A stretch of DNA of 64,000 nt, from NCBI GenBank assembly GCA_038744785.1, contig JBCDLX010000004.1:124001-188000 (forward strand), written 5' to 3'. The DNA comes from Ovoidimarina sp038744785. GTDB taxonomy: Bacteria; Pseudomonadota; Alphaproteobacteria; Rhodobacterales; Rhodobacteraceae. The notes beneath the pieces are model-generated. The model saw only the letters and a list, made by a program, of their open reading frames with translations. It was not told the origin of the DNA and did not search any database. The position numbers were made by a program, and so were the translations under genes. Positions 54,601-62,207 of this stretch are shown piece by piece. Within the stretch, counting starts at the first letter, position 1. Every line of letters begins with the position of its first letter.

Positions 54601-54950
54601 AGATGCAAGGTTCGGGTGTTCTGTTCGACACAGTGGAATCGCGTTTTCGCGTTCTGCCTGGCCGTGTTGTGGTCGACTATGGTTCTGCCGTTGGCTCCTC
54701 CTTGGGCGTCTCCCTGGATGGCACCGTGAATACGCAAGCCGGAACCATTGATATGCAGGGTGTTCTGTCGCCGATCTACCTACTGAACTCGGTCGGCAGT
54801 TTTCTGACCAGGCGCGGCGAAGGTTTGTTCGGGATCACCTTTACGCTAACCGGAAACACGCGCGCCCCGACCGTGACGACAAATCCCCTATCGATCCTGA
54901 CACCTGGGATGTTCCGCGAGCTCTTCCGCCGCCCGCCGCCAAGCAACTGA
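51684..54950 (+). CDS. AsmA-like / DUF3971 envelope protein (YhdP-type)
   Basis: This is a large 1088-residue protein with one N-terminal membrane helix (about 23-45) and a long, beta-rich periplasmic part. DUF3971 (about 60-600) and an AsmA-like C-terminal domain (about 880-1060, with the INLLNAVSVVGILEQM-like segment IIDLLNAVSVVGILEQ) match the YhdP/TamB/AsmA group. These proteins are thought to bridge inner and outer membrane for phospholipid transport. It is divergent from bcp and stands upstream of queA. Confidence 0.85.
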   Translation: MADTDLNDASDTAPSRTPRRLRVPWLSLLVSVVVLAGLVFVAMLGRGFALPDWATERIEAGLTRSLGQGEVQVEEVLIEIDRQGVADVVLADLSLRDASGASLGQINRISARIDPMTLVRGARTPSKLEVSGAQITVRRAADGSFQLSLGGTGEAVAPDLGALLELLETAFSTAPLSDVTAIEARDLTLTLEDARSGRVWQATNGSLTLANANARLDVDVFTEVFNGTEDLASVQLSLAVEKGGGDVVLAAALGDAAARDIALQSPALSYLGVLDAPVSGAIRAVFTEEVGLSGLAATLDLGAGQLAPAPDVRPVAFDRGRVYLDYDPATARIEFSEYFVESNALRWSGSGHAFLGDFRGAWPTSLTAQLQLSEIGGAPVGVFEDPVTFERGFADVRLRLDPFSIEIGQVSLVDGDSRIVVNGGIAAKPAGWETRVDIRADRLDAARVLSLWPVAAVPNTRRWLSQNLLSGQLTDVAGALRFLPDAEPQIGLTFEFDAARVRFLPHFPPIVEGRGHAALDRTSYSMTLTEGSVIPEVGGPVRFDGSTMRVSGLDVPGQTAEISLRSDSSLEAALSLMNNRPFRILEKADLSASIADARAEVEAKIQFKLEPRVQADDVDFAATGRLSDLASDQIVTGRILTGDRLDVEISQNGIRIDGPIALDGRPIDVSVSQAFEPNAPVDLAGRFDIEPAFLDVLGVALPDGILSGRASAALSMVVPRDGPPRFSVTSRLEGLGMTVSPLGWSKAQGSAGNLELTGTLGPTPVVDRLAVSAPGLLVEGRIELAEGGGFLAANLSRLRAGGWFDAPVRIVARGEGQTPQVTVSGGQIDVRGAPSGGAGAGAAIAVPLRVALDSLRVTETLALTGLRADVTTGAGFSGSFVGRVNGGTEVRGRLTPANGRTAIRIDGPDAGRLLRDAGLFRFARGGTFEAVLTPRPGGPGFDGAARIKDTRLTEQPVIIDLLNAVSVVGILEQMQGSGVLFDTVESRFRVLPGRVVVDYGSAVGSSLGVSLDGTVNTQAGTIDMQGVLSPIYLLNSVGSFLTRRGEGLFGITFTLTGNTRAPTVTTNPLSILTPGMFRELFRRPPPSN

Positions 54951-55009
54951 GCCCGTTTGAGACCACAGGTTCTGGTATCCACGCGGCCAGTGTGATTTAG
55001 CGCCGCGCC

Positions 55010-56050
55010 ATGAGACTTTCGGATTTCGACTTTGTCCTGCCTGAACGACTGATCGCGGTGCGCCCGGCCGAACCGCGATCCTCTGCGCGCCTTCTTGTTG
55101 CACGGGGCGATGCGATTTCTGACAGGCTTGTCACCGATCTGCCGAACGTGTTGCGCCCGGGCGACCGGCTGGTTCTGAACGACACCCGCGTCATTCCCGC
55201 GCGGCTGACCGGGCACCGTGCCACGCCAGGTGGTGCGCGGATCGAAGCGACGCTTCTCAATCCGACGCCCGACGGAACCTGGCGCGCGCTGGTCAAACCC
55301 TTGCGCAAATGGCGTACGGGCGAAACGGTGGGCTTCGGTTCGGGCCTTGAAGCCAAGCTTGTCGACCGCGACGATGGCGCGGCGATCCTGGAGTTCAACT
55401 TGCAAGGCGACGCGTTCGATGCGGCCGTGGCCGAGGCGGGTGCAATGCCACTGCCACCTTATATCGAGGCCAAAAGGCCCGCCGATGCGCGCGACCGCAC
55501 GGACTATCAGACCGTCTGGGCGCGCCGCGACGGGGCTGTGGCTGCGCCCACGGCGTCGCTGCATTTTGACGAAGCTCTTCTTGAGGCGTTGAAAGCGCGG
55601 GGCGTGGATTTCACCCATGTCACCTTGCACGTGGGCGCGGGCACATTCCTGCCGGTCAAGGTCGACGATGTGAGCACCCACAAGATGCATGCCGAATGGG
55701 GTGAAATCACGCCAGAAGCTGCAAACGCTATCAATGCAACCCGCGCCGTGGGCGGGCGGATCATCCCGGTGGGAACAACCGCGTTGCGACTGATCGAATG
55801 CGCGGCAGAGCCGGATGGGACATTATCGCCTTGGATTGGCGAGACGGACATATTCATCACGCCCGGGTTCCAGTTCCGGATGACCGACGCTCTGATGACC
55901 AACTTCCACTTGCCCAAGTCCACTTTGGTCATGCTGGTCTCTGCGTTTATGGGGCGCGACCGGATGATGGCTATGTACGCGCACGCGATTACCGAAGAGT
56001 ACCGGTTCTTTTCCTATGGGGACGCGTCGCTTCTGTTCCCCGAGGCCTGA
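55010..56050 (+). CDS. queA: S-adenosylmethionine:tRNA ribosyltransferase-isomerase
   Basis: QueA adds the ribosyl part of SAM to preQ1-tRNA in queuosine synthesis. It has 346 residues, the usual length. Family blocks visible are SDFDFVLPERLIA at the start, GDRLVLNDTRVIPARL, and the C-terminal TNFHLPKSTLVMLVSAFMGRD. Queuosine is placed on GUN tRNAs including tRNA-Asp, which is encoded in this window, though the two loci are unlinked. Confidence 0.97.
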   Translation: MRLSDFDFVLPERLIAVRPAEPRSSARLLVARGDAISDRLVTDLPNVLRPGDRLVLNDTRVIPARLTGHRATPGGARIEATLLNPTPDGTWRALVKPLRKWRTGETVGFGSGLEAKLVDRDDGAAILEFNLQGDAFDAAVAEAGAMPLPPYIEAKRPADARDRTDYQTVWARRDGAVAAPTASLHFDEALLEALKARGVDFTHVTLHVGAGTFLPVKVDDVSTHKMHAEWGEITPEAANAINATRAVGGRIIPVGTTALRLIECAAEPDGTLSPWIGETDIFITPGFQFRMTDALMTNFHLPKSTLVMLVSAFMGRDRMMAMYAHAITEEYRFFSYGDASLLFPEA

Positions 56051-56136
56051 ACGCGACAGGGCCAATGTCGAATTTCTGTCGGACGGCGGCCGAGTCGTGC
56101 TGCTAACCAGCAAATGACTGGGCTAGGAGGCCGGAC

Positions 56137-57429
56137 ATGTTAGCGGTGCTTGGCTCCTCTTGGGCCCTTCTTTTCGGGATCATGCTTTTGATGCTCGGAA
56201 ACGGGATTCAAGGCACGCTTCTGGGCATCCGGGGAGGGATCGAGGGCTTTTCCACCTTCGAGATGTCGATCGTGATGTCGGCCTATTTCGCTGGGTTTCT
56301 GGGTGGCTCGCGCCTGACCCCGGAGATGATCCGGCGGGTCGGACACATTCGTGTGTTTGCTGCGCTGGGATCGTTCACGTCGGCGATCCTGATCCTTTTT
56401 CCTGCGATCACCGAGCCTTGGGCCTGGATCCTATTGCGCGTGTTCATCGGCTTCTGTTTCTCCGGGATTTACGTGACCGCGGAAAGCTGGCTGAACAATT
56501 CCGTCGAAAACGACAACCGCGGCAAGGCCTTGTCGCTTTACGTGATCGTTCAGATGGCCGGCATCATCTCGGCGCAAGGGATCGTGTCCTTGGGCGATCC
56601 GTCGGGGTTCATTCTGTTCATCGTTCCGTCAGTGCTTGTATCACTGTCGTTCGCACCGATTCTTCTGTCTATCTCGCCGACGCCGGCGTTCGAGCGCACC
56701 CAACCCATGACCCTGATCGAGCTTTGGGGCGTGTCGCCGCTTGGCTGTGTCGGCATGTTCCTTCTAGGCGGGATGTTCTCGGCCATGTTTGGCATGTCGT
56801 CGGTATACGGCACCGAATCCGGCTTCACGGTCGCCCAGATATCCTTGTTCATCGCGCTGATCTATACCGGCGGGTTGGTGATGCAGTACCCGATTGGATT
56901 TCTGTCGGACCGGATGGATCGGCGGCTATTGATTCTGGTCGTATCGGCGATCGGTGGCGTCGCCGCGCTTGTGGGGCTTGCTCTTGGGTCAAGCTTTGTC
57001 GTGGTGCTTGCAGCATCCTTCATTGTTGGGGGAACGGCAAATCCGCTTTATGCGCTCCTTCTGGCCTACACCAACGATTTTCTGGATTTCGACAAGATGG
57101 CGGGCGCTTCGGGCGGCCTTCTGTTCATCAACGGGATCGGCGCGGTCACCGGGCCGCTCATTACTGGTTGGATGATGACCACGGTGGGTCCCCGCGGGTT
57201 CTGGCTATTCGTGGCGATTTTGATGCTCGGGCTTGCCAGCTATGCCATCTGGCGAACGTTCCGTCGTCCCGTCATCACGCCGGTGGAAGAGACAGTGGCC
57301 TACGCGCCGGTGCTTCCGACCGCTTCGCCAGTCGCACTCCAGGTCGCAGAAGAGTATTACGCCGACAGTGTTGAGGATATCGTGAGCGATTCCGCAACAA
57401 TTGAAACGGACCGCGAGGCCACGAGTTGA
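56137..57429 (+). CDS. MFS transporter (YcaD-like)
   Basis: This 430-residue transporter has twelve helices and a 45-residue acidic cytoplasmic tail. The AESWLNNSVENDNRGKALSLY block (about 115-135) marks the YcaD-type group of bacterial facilitators. Substrate is unknown. TAGGAGG precedes the ATG. The DUF924 gene follows, 71 bases on. Confidence 0.88.
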   Translation: MLAVLGSSWALLFGIMLLMLGNGIQGTLLGIRGGIEGFSTFEMSIVMSAYFAGFLGGSRLTPEMIRRVGHIRVFAALGSFTSAILILFPAITEPWAWILLRVFIGFCFSGIYVTAESWLNNSVENDNRGKALSLYVIVQMAGIISAQGIVSLGDPSGFILFIVPSVLVSLSFAPILLSISPTPAFERTQPMTLIELWGVSPLGCVGMFLLGGMFSAMFGMSSVYGTESGFTVAQISLFIALIYTGGLVMQYPIGFLSDRMDRRLLILVVSAIGGVAALVGLALGSSFVVVLAASFIVGGTANPLYALLLAYTNDFLDFDKMAGASGGLLFINGIGAVTGPLITGWMMTTVGPRGFWLFVAILMLGLASYAIWRTFRRPVITPVEETVAYAPVLPTASPVALQVAEEYYADSVEDIVSDSATIETDREATS

Positions 57430-57500
57430 GCTTTGGGAAAATTGGTGCCAGCGTTCGACTCACGTCCCTTGGGGGGGAACGATTGAAAAGGGTGAGTGGT

Positions 57501-58079
57501 ATGAAAAGCCCCGAAGACGTGCTGGCGTTCTGGCTGGACGAAGTTGGCCCGGACGGATGGTACAAAGGCGGTACCGAGCTGGACGCCGAGATCCGCGAAA
57601 GGTTCATGGAAACGTGGCAGGCTGCGCAGCAAGGCGCATTGTCACTGTGGCTGACCTATCCAAGCGGGACGCTTGCCTACATTATTTTGACTGATCAATT
57701 CCCCCGGAACATGTTTCGGGATGCTGCGGATGCTTTCGCAACGGACCGGGCTGCGCGCGCGGCGGCTAAGTCCGCGATTGCACGTGGCTGGGACCTGAGG
57801 ATCGACGAGCCGGCGCGCGTCTTCTTTTACATGCCGCTTGAGCATTCGGAGTGCCTGGCAGACCAAGAGCGTGCGGTGCGGCTTGTGGCGACGCGGATGA
57901 CAGAGAATCGCGAAGGGTGGCTTTTGCACGCGAAGGCACATCGCGAGGTGATCCGGCGGTTTGGGCGTTTTCCATTCAGAAACGAAGCGCTTGCACGGGA
58001 AAACCACGGTGGCGAAGCCGATTTCCTGGCTGCAGGTGGCTATGGTGCCGCACTGCGGGAACTGCAGGCTGCCATGTAG
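57501..58079 (+). CDS. DUF924 family protein
   Basis: This 192-residue protein opens with PEDVLAFWLDEVGPDGWY, as DUF924 members do, and carries DQFPRNMFRD and FFYMPLEHSE. The ATG at 57501 has an AAGGGTGAG upstream; the frame opens at a TTG overlapping the MFS stop, giving 25 extra unrelated residues. These all-helical proteins are related to tetratricopeptide-like folds; function is unknown. Confidence 0.88.
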   Translation: MKSPEDVLAFWLDEVGPDGWYKGGTELDAEIRERFMETWQAAQQGALSLWLTYPSGTLAYIILTDQFPRNMFRDAADAFATDRAARAAAKSAIARGWDLRIDEPARVFFYMPLEHSECLADQERAVRLVATRMTENREGWLLHAKAHREVIRRFGRFPFRNEALARENHGGEADFLAAGGYGAALRELQAAM

Positions 58080-58232
58080 TAAGGGGCCGGTATCGGTCTC
58101 AGGAAGTGGCGCCGACATATGCGGGCGCCGGGCTTCGGTGTTCGTTCTACTGGGATTCTTTCGACTGACCTGTCGGGCGCAAGATCGCCTAAGGCCTAGC
58201 CCGCCGGAAAACGGATGACAGTTGGCAAATAA

Positions 58233-58775
58233 ATGGACCGACGTCTTGCGCTTGAGTTCTTGCCGGGGATCGCGTTCCTTGCAGGCAACGCCTACGGTGG
58301 ATTGTTTTGGGCAGCGGGCGCGACCGTGGTTGCAACTGCCCTGGCCGTTGCATTGCGATTGCACTGGGACAGAGAAATTCCATGGCTTGCGGTCGCCACA
58401 TTGGTGTTGGCCGCGATTCTGACGGTCATCGGTTTTGCGCTGAACGATGCGACATTCATCCTGATCCGACCCACTGTCGGCGCGGTAGCTTTTGCTGCAA
58501 TTCTTGCCTGCGGCGCGCTAGCGCGACCAAGCCTCTTGCGACGGGCGCTCGGATACAGGCTTCGGATCAGTGAATTTGGGTGGCGCACGCTTCATATCGC
58601 TTGGATTGCGCTCGCGCTCTTGTCGGGGGTCGGAAACGAGATTGCCCGCCGCGTGCTAACCACCGATCAATGGGCGATCTTCAACGTCGCGTCTGATCCG
58701 GCGCTGTTTATCTTGATTTGGCTTGCAACCCGCTCGATCGCCGAGCGGTATTGGATTGACGAGCCGCATAGCTGA
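58233..58775 (+). CDS. YciB-like inner-membrane septation protein
   Basis: This 180-residue membrane protein has about five helices and matches the YciB/IspA (intracellular septation protein A) family through ALNDATFILIRPTV, a GWR...W block, GNEIARR and WAIFNV. YciB is linked to cell envelope synthesis and septation. A divergent, short member (others have about 180-200 residues). No close operon partner. Confidence 0.75.
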   Translation: MDRRLALEFLPGIAFLAGNAYGGLFWAAGATVVATALAVALRLHWDREIPWLAVATLVLAAILTVIGFALNDATFILIRPTVGAVAFAAILACGALARPSLLRRALGYRLRISEFGWRTLHIAWIALALLSGVGNEIARRVLTTDQWAIFNVASDPALFILIWLATRSIAERYWIDEPHS

Positions 58776-58906
58776 GGAATGCGGCGCCGATGATTTCCGC
58801 CGGCCAAAGCGCTATACAAGAAACCTGACTCACTTTTAGCTTCCTGAAATCAAAGACTTCAATGCGGTAAGCAACGTATGGTGTCTCAAGTTTTTCGTCA
58901 AACCCG

Positions 58907-59854
58907 CTAGCCTGAACAGCTTGCACCGCCAAGAACGCAGAACTTTGCACAATGCGGGTGGTTCAGCGGTACGTCAGCCTCGGCGTCCTTCAGGGTCGTG
59001 CCCAGTTCGAACTGGGGATCGTAGGGCAAAAGTGTGCAAGCGACGACCGAAGGGCGGGATGCGCCTTTCCGCTTCACGACCATGCGTGAGGACGCACACA
59101 TCACATCGTCCGGTGATTTGTTCAGAATGCCCCAACAGGCGGTGGTGATCTCTGGCACCTCGACCCGTTCGTCCATCTCTGGAAAAAGCACCGTTTGACC
59201 GGGATTCTGCGCATCAATATCGAAGCCTTCGCGCGCAAAGAGATCTGCATAGCCCTGGCGCGATGCTGCATCGGTCTCGCCCCACATCGTGCGACCCGCC
59301 ACCGCCATGCGCGCCCCGATGTCACGCAGCCAGCGCATGCCTTCAAGCGTCCTTTCGAACGCGCCTTTGCCGCGCTCTTCGTCGTGGCGCGCCGAAGACC
59401 AATGATCCACAGATATGCGTAGGGTCAGTTTGCCGCGATATGTGCCTACAAGCTGTTCAATACCGGCGCGCATGGTCTTTCGCATCATTGGCCGCATGGC
59501 GTTCGTCAGAACCAAAACGTCGTAACCGCGCGCCAACGCAGCGCGGATCATTCCGATGATCTCGGGGTTCATGAATGGCTCACCGCCTGTGAAGCCAATC
59601 TCGCGCGCGCCCCAGCCACGCGTTTCAAGCTGGTCAAGATAATCTTCGACTTCTGCCTCTGTGATATAGACGAGGCGGTCGTTCCTGGGCGAAGACTCGA
59701 TATAGCAGTTGACGCATTCGATGTTGCACAGCGTGCCGGTGTTAAACCAAAGCGTCTGGGGATTGCGCAGCGCGACTGTCGCGCGGAGTTCACCCTTTGC
59801 TGTCACGACCGGATGTTCGAACTTTTTAAAACCGACGGGGTTTGCGTCTTTCAT
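58907..59854 (-). CDS. Orphan radical SAM protein with C-terminal cysteine cluster
   Basis: This 315-residue radical SAM enzyme has the CxxxCxxC cluster at Cys43, Cys47 and Cys50 (CNIECVNCY), followed by GFTGGEPFMNP. Six more cysteines lie in the C-terminal ~75 residues (240, 253, 273, 302, 306, 313), suggesting one auxiliary Fe-S cluster like a SPASM or twitch domain. No substrate peptide or partner gene is adjacent. It is divergent from zwf. Function is unknown. Confidence 0.88.
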   Translation of the reverse strand: MKDANPVGFKKFEHPVVTAKGELRATVALRNPQTLWFNTGTLCNIECVNCYIESSPRNDRLVYITEAEVEDYLDQLETRGWGAREIGFTGGEPFMNPEIIGMIRAALARGYDVLVLTNAMRPMMRKTMRAGIEQLVGTYRGKLTLRISVDHWSSARHDEERGKGAFERTLEGMRWLRDIGARMAVAGRTMWGETDAASRQGYADLFAREGFDIDAQNPGQTVLFPEMDERVEVPEITTACWGILNKSPDDVMCASSRMVVKRKGASRPSVVACTLLPYDPQFELGTTLKDAEADVPLNHPHCAKFCVLGGASCSG

Positions 59855-60003
59855 ACCGGGCCGCTCGCTTTTTCATTCTAATACGAGGGCTTAGTGTCGC
59901 GGGAGAGGGTTGGAAAGGGTTGGGGCAGGGTTTGACGCAGTTGTGATGGTTTCAATGCGTGCTAGACAGGTACGCGCGTTCGGGGTTAATCAACGCACGA
60001 GAT

Positions 60004-60019
60004 CCGTTAGCGCTAACGG
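60004..60019 (+). promoter_or_regulatory. Perfect 16-bp palindrome, LacI-type operator before zwf
   Basis: CCGTTAGCGCTAACGG is a perfect palindrome centred 57 bases before the zwf ATG. The TTAGCGCTAA core is typical of LacI/GalR-family operators in alphaproteobacteria. It probably regulates the zwf-pgl-pgi operon in response to sugar intermediates. Confidence 0.75.
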
Positions 60020-60067
60020 TTGCAATCAAGAAACGCAGACAAGAAGCGAACTCAAAAAGGTCGTGCC

Positions 60068-61522
60068 ATGGCTTCGCGCATTATACCGGTAGACACATTC
60101 GATCTGGTGATCTTCGGCGGGACTGGCGATCTGGCTCGCCGAAAGATCCTTCCCGGTCTTTTCCGCAGGTTTACAGCTGGTCAGATGCCTGCAGACGCGC
60201 GGATCGTTGGGGCGGCGCGCTCTGACTTGGACAGTACGGCCTACCGCAAGATCATCGGGTCGGCGCTGCAAGAGTTCTTGCCCAAGGACATGCAAGACCC
60301 GAAGTCGGTATCGAATTTCCTGAAGCGTATCGAGTATGTTTCTATCGATGCCACTGGGTCCTCTGGCTGGGACGCTCTGGCTGCGCTAGTGCGGCCCGAA
60401 GTTGTGAATGCGTTCTATTTCTCGGTTGGCCCGGCCTTGTTCGGCGCTCTTGCCGAGCGGTTGCACAAGAACGGCATCGCAGGTGACCAATGCCGGATCG
60501 TCGTCGAAAAGCCGTTTGGTCATGACCTTGCGTCCGCTCGCCAGTTGAACGCGACGCTGGCGCAGTTCTTCGATGAAACTCAGATTTACCGCATCGACCA
60601 CTATCTTGGCAAAGAGACGGTGCAAAATCTGATGGCGGTTCGCTTCGGCAACATCCTGTTCGAGCCGCTTTGGAACGCGCAATACATCGACCATGTTCAG
60701 ATCACAGTGGCCGAAACCGTGGGCGTTGGTGGGCGTGGCGAGTACTACGACAAATCCGGCGCGATGCGCGATATGGTGCAGAACCACCTGATGCAACTTC
60801 TGTGCCTGACGGCGATGGAACCCCCGGCAAGGTTCGAACCCGATGCAGTGCGCGACGAGAAGCTTAAGGTGATCCGGGCGCTTCGGTCTGTCACCAACGG
60901 CGATGCGGTCCGGGGTCAGTATCGTGCCGGAGAGGCGACGAAGTCATACGCCGAAGACTCTGGCAACGACCGGACGACCACGGAAAGCTTCATCGCTATG
61001 AAGGTCGATATCGAAAACTGGCGTTGGAACGGCGCACCGTTCTATCTTCGCACGGGGAAGCGCATGAAGGCGCGGCTGTCAGAAATCGTTGTGCGGTTCA
61101 AAGAGCCGCCGCATTCGATCTTTGGCGAAGACGCGGGCGGCGGTGGCAACGAGTTGACAATTCGGCTTCAGCCCAACGAAGGCATGAATATGCTGGTCAC
61201 AATCAAGGAACCCGGACCCGGCGGAATGCGGCTGGTCGACGTGCCTTTGGACATGACGTTTGCCGATGCTCTGGGCCCCGAAGCCGAAGGCGTTCCCGAT
61301 GCCTATGAGCGGCTGATCATGGATGTGATCCGGGGCAATCAAACCCTGTTCATGCGGGGCGACGAGGTGGAAGCGGCCTGGGCCTGGACCGATCCGATTA
61401 TCGAGGACTGGGAAACCCGCGGGGAGAAGCCGAAACTCTACGACCCCGGAACTGCTGGACCCGAAGAGGCCCTGATACTTCTTCACAAGGACAATCGCCG
61501 CTGGCGGGATCTGCGCCCATGA
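60068..61522 (+). CDS. zwf: Glucose-6-phosphate 1-dehydrogenase
   Basis: This first enzyme of the oxidative pentose phosphate and Entner-Doudoroff routes has 484 residues from the ATG at 60068 (AAAGG upstream; a 16-residue longer frame starts at 60020 next to the operator). The coenzyme motif is FGGTGDLARRK and the active-site block YRIDHYLGKE. It overlaps pgl by four bases. Confidence 0.97.
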   Translation: MASRIIPVDTFDLVIFGGTGDLARRKILPGLFRRFTAGQMPADARIVGAARSDLDSTAYRKIIGSALQEFLPKDMQDPKSVSNFLKRIEYVSIDATGSSGWDALAALVRPEVVNAFYFSVGPALFGALAERLHKNGIAGDQCRIVVEKPFGHDLASARQLNATLAQFFDETQIYRIDHYLGKETVQNLMAVRFGNILFEPLWNAQYIDHVQITVAETVGVGGRGEYYDKSGAMRDMVQNHLMQLLCLTAMEPPARFEPDAVRDEKLKVIRALRSVTNGDAVRGQYRAGEATKSYAEDSGNDRTTTESFIAMKVDIENWRWNGAPFYLRTGKRMKARLSEIVVRFKEPPHSIFGEDAGGGGNELTIRLQPNEGMNMLVTIKEPGPGGMRLVDVPLDMTFADALGPEAEGVPDAYERLIMDVIRGNQTLFMRGDEVEAAWAWTDPIIEDWETRGEKPKLYDPGTAGPEEALILLHKDNRRWRDLRP

Positions 61523-62190
61523 ACCTGATCGAATACCCTGACCGCGACATGCTTATGATCGACCTCGCAAACCGTCTGGCGGGCGAATTGAGCGAGGCGT
61601 TGTTGCATCACGAACGGGCAACGTTCGCTGTACCGGGGGGAACGACACCGGGGCCGATCTTTGACACGTTGTCGGGGACCGATCTGCACTGGGACCGGAT
61701 CGACGTCTTGCTGACCGACGAGCGTTGGGTGCCTGAAGAAAGCCCGCGTTCAAACACCGCGCTGGTGCGCGAGCGGCTTTTGACAAACCGGGCGGCCATG
61801 GCCGAATTCATTCCGATCTATCAGGAAACCGAAACACCTGAACAAGCACTGGACGCCCTTTCGGCAGGGGTACAGGACCGGCTTCCGATCTCGGTGCTTC
61901 TTCTGGGCATGGGTGCTGATGGGCACATCGCCTCGCTCTTTCCGGGCGCAGATAAGCTGGACGAAGCGCTCGACGATCATGCGCCGCCCTTGATGGCGAT
62001 GCGGGCCCCGGGCGCGCCCGAGCCGCGGATCACCTTGACCGCGCCCGTTCTATCTGGAGCCATCTCGACCCATATCCTGATCACAGGCCCTGAGAAGCGC
62101 GAAACGTTGGAACGTGCCCATCACGCTCGTCAGGACGAGATGCCGGTGCGCGTGATCTGGTCGGATGTAACGGTGCACTGGGCCGCGTAG
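61519..62190 (+). CDS. pgl: 6-phosphogluconolactonase
   Basis: This 223-residue DevB-type lactonase hydrolyses the lactone made by Zwf. It has the VPGGTTPGPIF opening of the phosphate-binding region, DERWVPEESPRSN, and LGMGADGHIASLFPG. It is coupled to zwf (ATGA) and lies 17 bases before pgi. Confidence 0.96.
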   Translation: MNLIEYPDRDMLMIDLANRLAGELSEALLHHERATFAVPGGTTPGPIFDTLSGTDLHWDRIDVLLTDERWVPEESPRSNTALVRERLLTNRAAMAEFIPIYQETETPEQALDALSAGVQDRLPISVLLLGMGADGHIASLFPGADKLDEALDDHAPPLMAMRAPGAPEPRITLTAPVLSGAISTHILITGPEKRETLERAHHARQDEMPVRVIWSDVTVHWAA

Positions 62191-62207
62191 CGACAGGAGA
62201 GATGAAG

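Noticed and set aside
56160..57374. 404-residue plus-strand ORF in a second frame over the MFS gene
   Set aside because: Arg/Asp/His-rich shadow of the transporter frame, without membrane helices or motifs.
57687..57698. FNR-like TTGACTGATCAA
   Set aside because: Only two bases separate the half sites instead of four, and it lies inside the DUF924 coding region.
58080..58232. GGCGCC...GGCGCC pairing before the YciB-like gene
   Set aside because: Short self-complementary pieces are expected by chance at this GC content; no promoter or T-run beside it.
59932..59968. TTGACG as zwf -35 box
   Set aside because: No acceptable -10 hexamer at 16-18 bases; the promoter could not be placed with confidence.
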